DNA from: Nannochloropsis salina CCMP1776 | Taxonomy: Eukaryota > Sar > Eustigmatophyceae > Eustigmatales > Monodopsidaceae | DNA: 64,000 nucleotides | Assembly (NCBI GenBank): GCA_004565275.1 | Contig: SDOX01000011.1 | Coordinates: 767,881-831,880 of the forward strand | Reading direction: 5' to 3' | Shown: positions 21,779-32,498 of the stretch, one piece after another | How the letters are laid out: each line of letters opens with the position of its first letter | How positions within the stretch are numbered: position 1 is the stretch's first letter | The notes under the pieces: generated by a model | The model's database searches: none | What the model saw: the letters and a program-made list of their open reading frames with translations, nothing else | What the model was told of the DNA's origin: nothing | Translations under genes and position numbers: made by a program

Positions 21779-24700
21779 CGGTTTGACGACCACGAAATTC
21801 GGGAATACGTTCAATTAGTATTCGATATGCCTGCGTAACTCGGAGAGACAAGAATTCAAAGACTGCTAAGATTATTCATGATGCGTAAGCGCGCTGCGCG
21901 CGCTATGCCGATCAATTAAAAAAAGTCTTCGGGATTCCAAATATAATAATATCAAGGATAATCAACCTCAAGAGAAAAGGAAACGTATTACATGCATGAT
22001 GACTGTTTTCAGAACCAGGAAAAGGGGAAACAGAAAACAAATCGGGATGCGGGCGATGTAATGTCACTCACTGGAAAATGGTCTTAGTGATTGCACAAGA
22101 TATCAGTGCTGCAATTGCGAGCACAATCGTAAAATGCCGTACCAACATGTGGGGTGGGGGTACGGGAGCTTGGAGGCGGATGGGGCAATGGCGGGCCGGG
22201 GGGATGGGGCCGGACGGTAGGGCCATGTGGCCCGGTATGGGCGGCCCCCGCTCGCTTTTGCGAGAGGATCTCAGTGACTTGAAAGAAAGACCTTTTCTCG
22301 CAGACCTTTTTTCGTTTTATAAAGCTCACCATTCCTTACATTTGATTCAATCGCCTCGCATATAAACGTGTCGTGGTGATAAGGTGATGTATAGTGCTGG
22401 CCACGACCCCTGGATGATAAATCCGGGTAGGCAAGCATTGTGCTGTGCCAACGATTGAATGGAAAGTACGGCGGGAATTCGCATCCTCTTCCAGCAGTCT
22501 GTCCCGTAGTTTAGATAACTTCTTCTATGAATTAACAGCATAGAGAATTTTACGGAAACTGTAAAACTGTGAAGTCATGTACGAAGTTAGCCAATCATAT
22601 GCTTTGATGTCTCGGTGCCAATAGTCCATGTACCAAATATATGGACGACGAAATTATGCGCATGTGCTCTCGTTGCATGAAGAATATGCAGCGCAAGTCG
22701 TAAACCCTGCAGTCATGCTTCGGCAAGCAGCTCAATGGAACTCGCAGAACACAATAAGCCTTCAATTCATGCTCCCTTCCTCATGCGTAGATCTGTCACA
22801 TGGATGCTTGAGAATTTAGAAACATTTAACCTTGTCTGACACGTTTCTGCACAGTCCCACAACTTTCTACCGACGGAAGAAAGCAGGGGAGGGTAAACTT
22901 TCGTATGCAACGGATGGAGGAAGTTTCTGTGTTATGAGCAGCTTTCGTTTCAAGGCAATGATTGTTCGCCCCTTGCTGACCTTGCCTGAAGTCTAGGTAG
23001 AAGAACGGCTTCAAGGCTCGAAGGGTATGCAAAACGAAGTCGAGGCAACGCACGGTTTGCCCCGCCGATAAACCTCTTCGCGTCGGATAACGTAAGAGAT
23101 GATAGCATGATTGATCAGCGCGGCACCCGAAATGAAAATTTCTGGCAAGGCTACCGATTGTCTAAGTCCTCTGTCAGCCCCAATAATTTATATCAAGTAC
23201 ATCGTGGAGCATAGCATCAGACTTACACTGGTTCCAAACCACAACAAGCCAGCCCTCGCTATTTCGAAGTGCGCCTGAAGAAATACCAGAGCATGCGAGA
23301 TGACCACTCCGATGTTTTGAGATAGATAGTTTTGTTGTCTTATGACTCCGTTGACCTCATGTACCAGCAAAATTTTTCACCTACAGTGACACAGAAAATG
23401 CACGATATTGCTTTTGTTGATGCAGAATCATCCTCTTCACAATAAACACCTGGGATACAGAATCACATTTTTCATCGTAAAACCCTGAGACGTCCCTAGA
23501 TTGATACGAAGGTATCATTCCTATCTTTGACAAGAAGCTGTTTACAATTTGCCTGCCAGAAAAAAAAGAAACTGATCAACCTATACATTCTAATTTTTAA
23601 CATTTATACTGTGACGAGCTTGTGAATTTCAACATTATAGAACGCATGTATTATTAATCTCGCATTTAAATGCGGCTGTCCCAGACTGTTGTTGGTACCA
23701 AATGACATAGATTTCTCGGCCGCAAATTCTATATAGGACCAAAAGCCCCTTGAAAAAACGTGCCTGAGCACATTTCCCCAATTTAAATCTTATTCAACAA
23801 CGAACAGCTCATTTTAAAGAACAAAGACCTATTCGAATTATTGAATCGTCCTCACAAAAAAGTCGTTCACTGCTAAGGGGGGGGAGGGGGGGGTAGAGCA
23901 GACAAGACAGGGGTTTGTATGAAAGAAAAGGACATCTACTGTCATTATTCCGAATTTGTTTAAATAAAATAGTACACTATAGTTGACGCTTGCTCCTGAA
24001 TACTAAATAGTTATCCTACTGCCTTTTCATAAGGGGGAAAAGGATGTCTTCTATCGGAAAAATATCTTGTTACTGACAACCAGGGCTACTTTGCCGATAC
24101 TTTGCGATTCTTGTCATTTTGTGGAGACAAAAACAACCAGTATCTGGTCAAGAAATCTATCTCCGCTGACGCCATGGATCTTCTCAAAAAATTATAGCAA
24201 TTGAGCCATATCTCGGAGATGGCATGCATCTCACTGAATATCATACCCTTAATCAGAATGTAATAGTTTAATTGAGGACAACTCACATAATTCTTTGCAC
24301 TCTTGTCATGGCATCGAATTCAAGTGTCATACAGACGAGAAAGGTTGAGATAATTTTCGTGTGAACTCGTTATACTGTGAACTCGTTATACGTGAGTACG
24401 ACAGTTATAAATAATTTACAAAATTGAATCTTTTTCAATTCTCTTCTAGTCTGAACAATTCTCAACAATGATAACCAAATCTACAGTGCAAACAACATAT
24501 TTCAGTGGAAGGTCCAATCGAGATCCCCCAAAATTCTTCAAAGTACAACACATCACAAGCTTTAACCGCTTTGAAAACATTACAGGCGCTTTTTCTCCCC
24601 TACAAGTCACAAGGACTATATGACAGCAGGAAAATAAAAGACTTTTGCACCTCACGGCAATATACGTGCAAAGAATATATTTTCCCATAAGAAGACGACC

Positions 24701-24837
24701 TTTTATGTTGCTCAGGTGGATTTTTGGTTATCCGGCTATCATATTTGTATGAAAATGCAAGGTTGTTATTTGATAAAGGAGTCAAGACTTTCCCTCCTAT
24801 GTTTTATTCCTAAAGTCCATTGTATTTATCAAGGAAA
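21779..24837. other. Large AT-rich, gene-poor region
   Basis: About 3 kb without an assignable gene. A Gly/Met-rich 95-residue plus-strand ORF lies at 22078-22365. Minus-strand exon-like fragments with good splice sites lie between 22800 and 23280. A G8-A-G8 run is at about 23876-23894, and a 16-base unit is repeated in tandem at 24361-24392. The rest shows no coding signal. Confidence 0.4.
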
Positions 24838-25656
24838 TTACTCGAGGAAACGTTCTTCCCTCAAAATTGTCTCACTCACAGAACGAAATGAGTTGTCAAG
24901 AATGCGATGTGTGAGAATGTCCAAAGGACCACAAATTACCGGAATGAGGAGAAGTCCCGTTGCTGTGGGAAAGTAATCTAGTACCTGAACAGGTAATTCG
25001 CCTTCAGGAAGATATGTCAATGCTGCACCAAGGAAGGTCACCCATCGATTGATCGCGAAAGAAGGAAAAATGACTGAGGCCATTATCTGGAACAAAAGAG
25101 AGTCGACGCCGGCCAAAAATGAAGGCTTTTTCCACACTCCCGAAATGGGATCCGCTACCTTGGTGCCTTGCGAGTACGAGTCAGCCAAGATGTACGCAAA
25201 CGCGACAGTGTACGAAAAGGTTACGAGGATGGTAGGTACTACTGGCCTGAAAGCTTCGCCAACCTCGTTCGCATAACCAAAATACCGAACAGCAGTATCT
25301 CTATACAAGTCTATCTCCTTCGTTTTCATTCCGTCCTTCGGGGCCCAGGGAGCAACGGGCTCAATTCCCTCTTCTTCTTCTTTCTGTTGAAAAACTTTGC
25401 CTGTACCAACCAAGACAGCGCATCCCGCTAGCTGAGCTAGCAAAGCAGGGGTGACCTCCGCCAATGTTTCATGCACCATGAATATCCTTGACGACCGCCG
25501 GCGAGGAGCATAGTGGTTATTACGCACAGTATCCCCCCTCGTGTGCACACGCTGTACTCCCAGCGGTGAAAAACCATGGTTGACGAATAAGTGTTCTCGC
25601 GTCAGTGCCCCAAGAAATGCGGAGCTAACCAGTTTTGCAGCAAGCACGGCCTTCAT
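24838..25656 (-). CDS. MTFP1/MTP18-family membrane protein
   Basis: This is a single-exon, 272-aa protein from the ATG at 25656. The family core begins with DLYRDTAVRYFGYANEVGEAFR (about residues 116-137). Hydrophobic segments around FAYILADSY, an inner region with FPSFAINRW and the C-terminal helix ending LDILTHRILDNSFR follow. In animals MTFP1 is an inner mitochondrial membrane protein that affects fission and membrane integrity. The N-terminus is about 110 residues longer than the family core. It opens MKAVLAAKLVSSAFLGAL, which looks like a signal peptide with an SSAF plastid motif and is followed by a basic, Ser/Arg-rich stretch. A plastid location is therefore possible. Confidence 0.85.
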   Translation of the reverse strand: MKAVLAAKLVSSAFLGALTREHLFVNHGFSPLGVQRVHTRGDTVRNNHYAPRRRSSRIFMVHETLAEVTPALLAQLAGCAVLVGTGKVFQQKEEEEGIEPVAPWAPKDGMKTKEIDLYRDTAVRYFGYANEVGEAFRPVVPTILVTFSYTVAFAYILADSYSQGTKVADPISGVWKKPSFLAGVDSLLFQIMASVIFPSFAINRWVTFLGAALTYLPEGELPVQVLDYFPTATGLLLIPVICGPLDILTHRILDNSFRSVSETILREERFLE

Positions 25657-26428
25657 AGCTCCAGAGCAGATTCTTCCTCAAAGCTGTCTCTTTGATCTCC
25701 CAACTTTATCACGAGGCAGGGAAGGCGTCTGAAAGCGTTGTGGTGACCGGTCACCTCACGTCTCAAACTCCTACCATAGGGACAACATATGATAAAGTAA
25801 TAAATAAAATTTATTTTGAATACTAAAGCATGATATTCCGCAGGCAAATCGTTGACTGACCCCCTGCTTTTCATATGCCGTTTGTGTGAGACATTGCTGG
25901 ACAGTGCTGAGCATCGCTGAGCCGCAAGTATGCTTGACGCGTCTTCGTCGTCGGGAAAAGGGCGATTGAGCCGAAATCCCGCCTCTACCCTCGCACGTCC
26001 AGTACATGGCTTTCATTTATTTTATATAGGAAATATAAAGACGATGCGGTGTTTTTTTCAGTTGGCGCTGTCAATCAATACGTTCCCATCTCATAACTTT
26101 TGACCGGCGTGCTATAAAATGGACATGCCGGTGACATGGCAGAAACCAAGAAAACCCAGTTTCATGACCACAATCGCTACAAGAAAACGCATGTTCATGA
26201 CCACAATCGCTAGGAGGCTGCGATGCTGCATAGGCGAGCTCAGAACGAGTTGACCATTCGAGGGCATGGATAGCTTGCTCCGCGCAAGAGAAAGACCCTT
26301 GGCATGTTCTACACCTTTCCTCACCTGTAAAGTATCCTCTGCATTTATGATCTTGTATTGCAGCATTGTATAATGTCTCCACTCATAAATGAAAACAGCG
26401 GCAACAATAAACGCAAAGCAATTGCTGA
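25657..26428. other. Intergenic region
   Basis: A minus-strand ATG at 26366 opens 14 codons that end exactly at a GTGAGG donor, so a first exon may be here, but no partner exon is clear. An 18-base unit occurs twice (26161-26178 and 26194-26211). Confidence 0.35.
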
Positions 26429-27529
26429 ATGAAAATTTGTTCTAGTGCTTTGGCAATCTCAGGTACGCGGGGTTTTCGTGTGCCTTCACGTATCATTGTT
26501 CAGCGGATGAATTTATTCTTGACCTTCTCAGTAAATGGCATCTTGACAACGCCAAATCTATCAATTGATCTAGTGATATACGCAGGTGCTTTTCCATCCG
26601 CGGCGCCCGTTTTCATAAGTAGGATAGTCCAGTCTCGGCCACTGGCAAGTAAGAGCCACTATCATTGTCGGGTAAGTCCATCGATCATCAACTCCTCGCT
26701 TTCCATCGCCGGAAATTCCAGTCATGTTGTCGGGATACATACTTGCACAGGGTACTATGACAGCGAAGTATGATATTGTGGTTGATGACTTTTGTTTGCG
26801 GCAGTTTTCTCAGGAAGGAAACTACTCGAAAATCAGGTTGCCTCCCTCTGAATTCGAAGAACAAGTTAATGCATATTATCAGGCTAATCCTACGCTTGTG
26901 GACGGATACGCACCCTTTTGTAAGCATATCTTTATGCCCAACTTTGCTGGATTGAGATCTGGAACATCGCCCATCACTCCTGAAAATGTTCACTTGTTGC
27001 GCTCTATTTACGAGGCACGCAAAGAGAAGGAATTGCCAGTCCTGGTACGAGTGGAGGGTTAGTGGCACTTTTAGCGATACATCAGATTTTAGCCTCGTGG
27101 TATCTGGGAAGGGAATTCCTTTCGGTTTCCGAAGTAACGTGAAACTAAGCTTTTTATCCTTCGCATGACATATGCTACGCATGAGTCTAACGGTGAGATT
27201 CTCTAATTTCTTCACCTCAGATCCGCTACTTCCCCAAGGAAGAGATTGCTTCAAAACCAGCAGCCTTCCTTGACATTATCCTCTACAGTCGAGAGCAAAT
27301 TCAAAAGGAGAATGAAGATATGGCCAATCCAGTCAAGGAGCAAAACCACTCTCCTTGGGGCATCGTATCCGTGAAACCTCAGGATGTGGATTACGAGCTA
27401 CCCATGCAACCTATCACTATGCTCCGGAACGCCCTGGGACGGGATTACGGGGGCTCCGGCGTGGCGTTGGACCAGACCAAGTACCTGGCGTCAGTTGATT
27501 TTTGGTCTTGCCACGCCATTATTCGGTAG
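26429..27529 (+). CDS. DUF3228 family protein with plastid-type presequence
   Basis: Four exons, 26429-26462, 26586-26671, 26751-27044 and 27221-27529, join in phases 1, 0 and 0 and give 240 aa. The mature part shows the DUF3228 pattern: DIVVDDFCLRQF, FCKHIFMPNF, LPVLIRYF across the third junction, LDIILYSREQ, WGIVSVKPQD, PMQPITMLRNALG and GGSGVALD. The first two exons encode MKICSSALAISGAFPSAAP, a signal peptide with a GAF plastid motif, followed by a basic transit region. The function of DUF3228 is unknown. The third donor is placed at 27044 from conservation (PVL/IRYF) and is weak; a donor nine bases later would add two residues and a different junction. Intron 1 has no stop and is a multiple of three. 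Confidence 0.78.
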
Positions 27530-27654
27530 AGAACTTTTCACCCACCGCAAGTTGAGGTTCTTCGTACAATTGACCATCAAAATTTGTCGGCATGCCCAAA
27601 GAAGAAATGTGACCAAGGTTTTGCACACGTTCACAAGAGACTCGCCTGTCCATC

Positions 27655-28830
27655 TTATCCGGTGTTACTACTTCGATTAGCGATTGGCCCTACAAGACTC
27701 AAGGCATCCCATTGAGCTTGGACGCCGAGTGGTAGACAGTCTCGAATGGTTAGGACGCAGACCTTCTTTCGTAGTATATCATGCGGGGCGGACGACGCAG
27801 GCGTCGCTGTCGCTATGGCTGTACTTGTACCGCAAATCCCTTTTGAGGGCGAGGGAGGCGCATACAGACAAGCAGAGCATGGAGCGCAATGGCGGACGTT
27901 ATCAGGTGATGGGAGATGATGAGCAGTGGGCTTCGGCCCAACAGCTGTGCACCACAGGTACGACGGGGGCAGGCTTACTAGGCGGAGCCTCCAGTCGGTC
28001 ATTATGTACCCGTCCATCATAAGCTCCTCCTCCACGCCGTCCGCTTCCATTCCTGTCAAATCAGCTCCGACGTCAACTACGCTACACTCCAAGCGACGGA
28101 CAGGAAAAGACAAACCCACTCCGATGGCTTTTACGTAGGCCTCTTTCATGGCCCAGACGCGGTAGAAGGCACGGTACTGGCTTGCCTCGCCATCCCGTCC
28201 CACGCTCCTCAAACCCTGCCACTCCGCGGGAGTTAGATGCCGCTTAAAATGCTCTAGGTACTCTAAGGCAGTCATCGCCTCGAAAGGCCTGTCCCCGACG
28301 TCCACGAGGTCGGTCCCGACGGCGTGAAACGGCTCGCTGGCCAGCACCACCCACTCTCCATGATGCGATACATTATAGTTCCACTGGGGGAGTCGGGAGT
28401 CCTTTGCGTTTACATATGGTTTATTGTAAGTTCTAGTGCGTTCAATGTTTATGTCACTGAACCGCTTGCCGAGCACCCAGCTCGTGGCTGCCCGTTGAAG
28501 TAAGATGCTGCCTAGAGCCAGTCGGCGATCTTTATCGTGATAGTAGCGCTGAACTTTCCCCCCCTCTGACTCAGACAGAAGCTGAATAAGCAGGTTCCAT
28601 TGGTCGGGCGACAGTTGCTCTGCCACAATCCTCATGCCCAGCCGTAAAACGCCCTCGTGGACGGCCGCCAGGGCTCGACCCTGCAACCCAGGAGGAAGGG
28701 GGGGCAATGCCGGATCACTTGCGGCTAAACTTGGTTCTGTATGCATTGTTGCATGCAGGTTCTCCTCCATGAGATTTTTGGGAGTCGACTTGGACAGCTT
28801 GATGGCAGACCATTGACAAAGCCGTTTCAT
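27655..28830 (-). CDS. 4'-phosphopantetheinyl transferase, Sfp/AASDHPPT type
   Basis: This is a single-exon, 391-aa protein from the ATG at 28830; an in-frame extension upstream begins only at TTG. The family motifs appear in order. NYNVSHHGEWV is the substrate-binding motif, GTDLVDV carries the metal-binding Asp, and FYRVWAMKEAYVKAIG carries the Glu and Lys of the catalytic WxxKEA box. The enzyme moves phosphopantetheine from CoA to a Ser of acyl or peptidyl carrier proteins, switching on fatty acid, polyketide or aminoadipate pathways. The first 25 residues are basic and amphipathic, which may be a mitochondrial presequence. The C-terminal 70 residues after the fold are low-complexity and not conserved. 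It is convergent with the DUF3228 gene. Confidence 0.9.
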   Translation of the reverse strand: MKRLCQWSAIKLSKSTPKNLMEENLHATMHTEPSLAASDPALPPLPPGLQGRALAAVHEGVLRLGMRIVAEQLSPDQWNLLIQLLSESEGGKVQRYYHDKDRRLALGSILLQRAATSWVLGKRFSDINIERTRTYNKPYVNAKDSRLPQWNYNVSHHGEWVVLASEPFHAVGTDLVDVGDRPFEAMTALEYLEHFKRHLTPAEWQGLRSVGRDGEASQYRAFYRVWAMKEAYVKAIGVGLSFPVRRLECSVVDVGADLTGMEADGVEEELMMDGYIMTDWRLRLVSLPPSYLWCTAVGPKPTAHHLPSPDNVRHCAPCSACLYAPPSPSKGICGTSTAIATATPASSAPHDILRKKVCVLTIRDCLPLGVQAQWDALSLVGPIANRSSNTG

Positions 28831-29472
28831 CTTCGACAAGAGGAGGTTAGGGTACCAAGTCGGCGCACGAGAGGGGTCTCCGAGCTGCTCTCCTATGTGT
28901 TTGGCCTGGGTAGGATGGCAACGCAGGCAGTGCCATCACATTTATTGCCTTCGCTATGTATGATTAACGTTGAGTCTATCATGCTACCGAATTAAGTCGC
29001 GAGTAGCGCGGGCGTCTACCCGGCGGAAGGAAAAACGCCCCGCAAGTTGAGGGTACCCGAGAGCATCTCTGTGCGTGCGAATGGGACATGATATCGGGTG
29101 AATCAGCGTAGTCAATCCCATTTACCAGGCTTTTAAACTCGAGCGTACAATAAATCGTGAGACGGGCGCAGTCAGTCCAACGAAAGTTTTTCTATCGGGT
29201 CACCGGCGAGATGGGCATGGCGGCGTCCGCGGCGAGTGCGCGGGTGGTGAGGGCAAGCGAGCGGCAAGTGAGTAGTCAAGCCGCGGGCCCCATGCTTCCC
29301 CAGGACCCTCACGAAACTGTGAAGGTCGTGACACTTGTGATAGGGAGGCACAAAGCAGCATTATTCTTGTGTTGTGGGCGGTGCTCGATCAATTCGCTGG
29401 CACATGACAAACATTTTCTCCCTATTTCTGAAGTGCACAACGTCTTTCTGTTGTATCCTCTTACAACACACC
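28831..29472. other. Divergent intergenic region
   Basis: This is a promoter region between the phosphopantetheinyl transferase and the lumen protein. An open frame from 29157 overlaps the next gene but lacks a presequence or family match. Confidence 0.45.
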
Positions 29473-30936
29473 ATGACCATCGCAGTGACAAGCAAGAGAG
29501 TGCTAAACTTTGCAGGGATGGTTTTGGAGGTTGCTTTCGGCGCATTCCTGCTTCTTTTTGTCCAATGCGAGGGATTTGTCCCTGCAGGACCTCAACGCCT
29601 TCTGACTCCTCGGTATCCCACTCCGGCCTCAATGGACGCCACTGAGCCGACGTTTGGCAGGACTCTCATTTTGCTGAAATCTGATCAAGATCTAAAGGAG
29701 ACCCAAAATGCAGCTGGCGTCGGTATTTCTGTCATGGGACGTTCTTTGGCTGTTACTGGCTTGTTCCTGTCTTCATTTTGGGGAGGAGGACTGGAGCAAG
29801 TGATGGCCGCTCCCATGGCAACTGGTAGGCAACAGAGCACGCAGCGACAGGTGTGTATGCTCATTAGCGCCTTATTTGTCAGGAAATGTCTGACGGAATA
29901 TTCAAAACTCTCATATCGGACACACTGATTATCGTGCGTTTTCTTTTCTGACACTTCACAGGAAAGACCCTTTGGCAAGACGAAAAAATATGCATTGAAA
30001 GAAGAAAATAAGGAGCTAACTGACGTAATTGCAAAGGTGATTTGTGCAAGATTTATCGAAGGGGTTTGTATTATAAATCATGTCTCAAGCTTGCGTTTCC
30101 CACTATCAGGGCACTGTGCGGCTGCCCGAGATCGAGGGCTATCCGTTAGGACCCGAACGTCCCGGGGTTATCAATTATGCGCTTGAGAATGACAATGCGG
30201 CGCTTCTTATTACTTGTTACGGCAGAGAAGGTGGACCAGTTGCTGCAAAAAAGTGAGCTTACTGACTAACAGATACATAGATAGATGGATGGGTTTTGCG
30301 GTGACGTTTGCTTACAAACTACTCACTTCTTTCGTACTTCTTCCGCTGCATACCAGAATTCAATTGCGAGGGCTACAGTTTCCCTACAATTTCGAGTTGA
30401 CTTTCAATAATCTGCTCTTTCCTTTGACCAAGGAAACTTGGGAGAAAGACAATCGTGCTTTTGACGACCTGGGTATTTCCGCGCTTTTGGATCTTGACGG
30501 AAAATTTTCCACCGCCAATGAAAATGATCTTTTGGGCTTTGGAATCTCGAAACCTGTCGCAATCGCTGGCAGCCAGGTGAGAGATGCGTCGAAATCCTGT
30601 CAATGTTGCGAGGAAAGGGACAAACAAGCCAACAAATATTCTTCACCCCATTATCTTCAGCAGGGAACATACCTTACATTAATTTACCTTTACCTGACAA
30701 CCACAAAATAGATCCGACGGGACGCTCTCATACAGGTCACGCCTCGAACTGGTGTCAAGCAGTACACCGACGAGGAGCAGCGCCTCCTCTCCACCATTGA
30801 CTTAGAGTTGGCTCGTCAAGCTCAAGGGGCAAGTCTGGCGCAATTAGCTGAGGAAAATGGCGGTGGAAACATCGAGGTTTTGACGAACCAGCGTCAAACA
30901 GAGCCGGCCGATCCTGCTGTCCAAGTTGTTGAGTAG
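29473..30936 (+). CDS. Probable thylakoid-lumen protein of unknown function
   Basis: Five exons, 29473-29850, 29962-30036, 30110-30252, 30357-30576 and 30712-30936, join in phases 0, 0, 2 and 0 and give 346 aa. The ATG at 29473 opens a signal peptide (VAFGAFLLLF) ending CEG/FVPAG, a plastid-type site. A second hydrophobic segment (SLAVTGLFLSSFWGG) then ends near VMAAP, as expected for transfer into the thylakoid lumen. The mature part begins with a Lys-rich stretch. A beta-sandwich-like domain follows (GTVRLPEIEGYPLG, LLITCYGREGGPVAAKKIQL, FPYNFELTFNNLLFPLT) whose outline recalls the C-terminal domain of the cytochrome c maturation protein CcmI, but I would not assign it to that family. The Gln/Glu-rich tail is probably disordered. 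Confidence 0.75.
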
Positions 30937-32498
30937 GAAGACGTGCGAAGGCGCGACTCTTGACATTCTTGTCACTGGCTGAAAGGGATACTGTCGTCGA
31001 AGGATATCAGTGTAAGGAAAACCCAAAGAAATGTGAGTTGTACAGCGATAAACTCTGGTAACTAGGTCCTAAACAGCACTCTACAGTAAAGAAGAAACGC
31101 CTTCACTCGCCTTGAACTGAATCAATGTGTGCCTTAACCTTTGAATGCCTTCCCCGCCTTCGCACACTTAATTCCTAAGCCTTCCTCCGGATCTTAAAGT
31201 TCTCTATTGCCGTCCGCAACAAATCTGGTAGAGCCTACAACATGTAGACGGCTCGATTCATTTTTGCGCGATCGAACACTTCCGTCGTCTGGCTAATTTG
31301 CTGATCTGAAACGGTCAGGTCAACCTGCAAATTTCTCGTTTCCGCGGCTTAAACCAAATGATAATCTGATTTCATATCGGTAGCATCTCTGGCCACTTCC
31401 CGACACAAGGCCATGTTTTAATGCTCTTCTTTCGTTGGCTGCCACCCGCACGAGTTGTCTCATGTCTTTTTAAACTTGTCACTTGGTCCATGCCCGATGT
31501 TTGGTCACATCGCACACCCTTATGAAATCTTCCAAATATATTTCACAATGTGTGACACTTAGTGATGGACCAAATTGAGGGAACTATCTGAGATGGTATC
31601 CATATCTCTTTATCAAAAAAGGAATACGGATTGATGTTAGTCCGTAATGTACAGCGAAAGTGAGAATTGTCGTAAATGGAAACGAAGCAGTAGACGCATT
31701 ATTAGACATTCGGGCTAGCCCAAGCTGCATTGGCGCAATTGGCGGAGGAAATATGGAAAGAAAGGAAAAGACGAGGCAGTAGAGCGCACGGCACATCAGA
31801 ACGTCCCTCTGGTGGGGCCGGATGGAAAAACGTTAGAAACGCTGGGACCTTCAAAGTCCACATCAACATGGGAGTTGAGATTATCCAACAACCCGTTAAA
31901 AACGTATTGTTCCTGTACACCCCCATCCAGGTTCTCCTCAATTTGCGTTTTCTTTATCCTGGCATGGAGGAAGTGAGGAGGGGAGGTTAAGTCTCTGGCC
32001 TACTACTTTACTACTACTTTTTTCTATTGGAAAGAAAATACCAAAAAGTTTTGAGTCGGCCGCCACAAAATATTCACGGTTGTTAAAGTGTCACACCTTT
32101 GATTTGAAAAGGAAAGAGATCATGGGGAGGATGGCCGTACATTGCAGAAGGGGCGAAAAGCTTCACGCCGGAAACAGCTAAGGGTGACACGTTCCCCTTG
32201 CTCGTCTTCACAGAGGTTCCCGGGCCCTATGCTCTCTCACACTAAAATCGCATCCGTCACGGCTGTTTTGCTTGAATTTCGCAAGGACATATTTTCTTTA
32301 CTGCTACGTGACCGAGAAGAAAACTTAATCATGTATCTCTTCTTATGTCTCGAATTTATTACAGGCAAAACGGGGCACCTGAGGGGCACGGGCCCTGATG
32401 CTCGCTTCGACGGCCTCGGGAGAGAAACTAAGATTGAGGCAAAGCGGGGCCAGGACAAGATAAATTTACCATTTATAACGCTCGCGGCAGTTACACTG
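30937..32498. other. Intergenic region with a degraded retroelement scrap
   Basis: About 1.5 kb. Apart from the retroelement remnant listed separately, I see no gene. The PPR-SMR promoter should lie near the right end. Confidence 0.45.
31640..31990 (+). mobile_element. Possible fossil of an LTR-retrotransposon protease region
   Basis: A short stretch near 31654-31743 translates to something resembling the core of a retropepsin of the Ty3 (gypsy) type, and the following 250 bases are weakly open. No flanking long terminal repeats, reverse transcriptase or integrase were seen. It is broken and only a fragment, probably old. The match is short, so chance resemblance is possible. Confidence 0.25.

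Noticed and set aside
22078-22365. Gly/Met/Trp-rich plus-strand ORF of 95 residues
   Set aside because: The composition follows a local G-rich stretch, and there is no domain, presequence or splice support.
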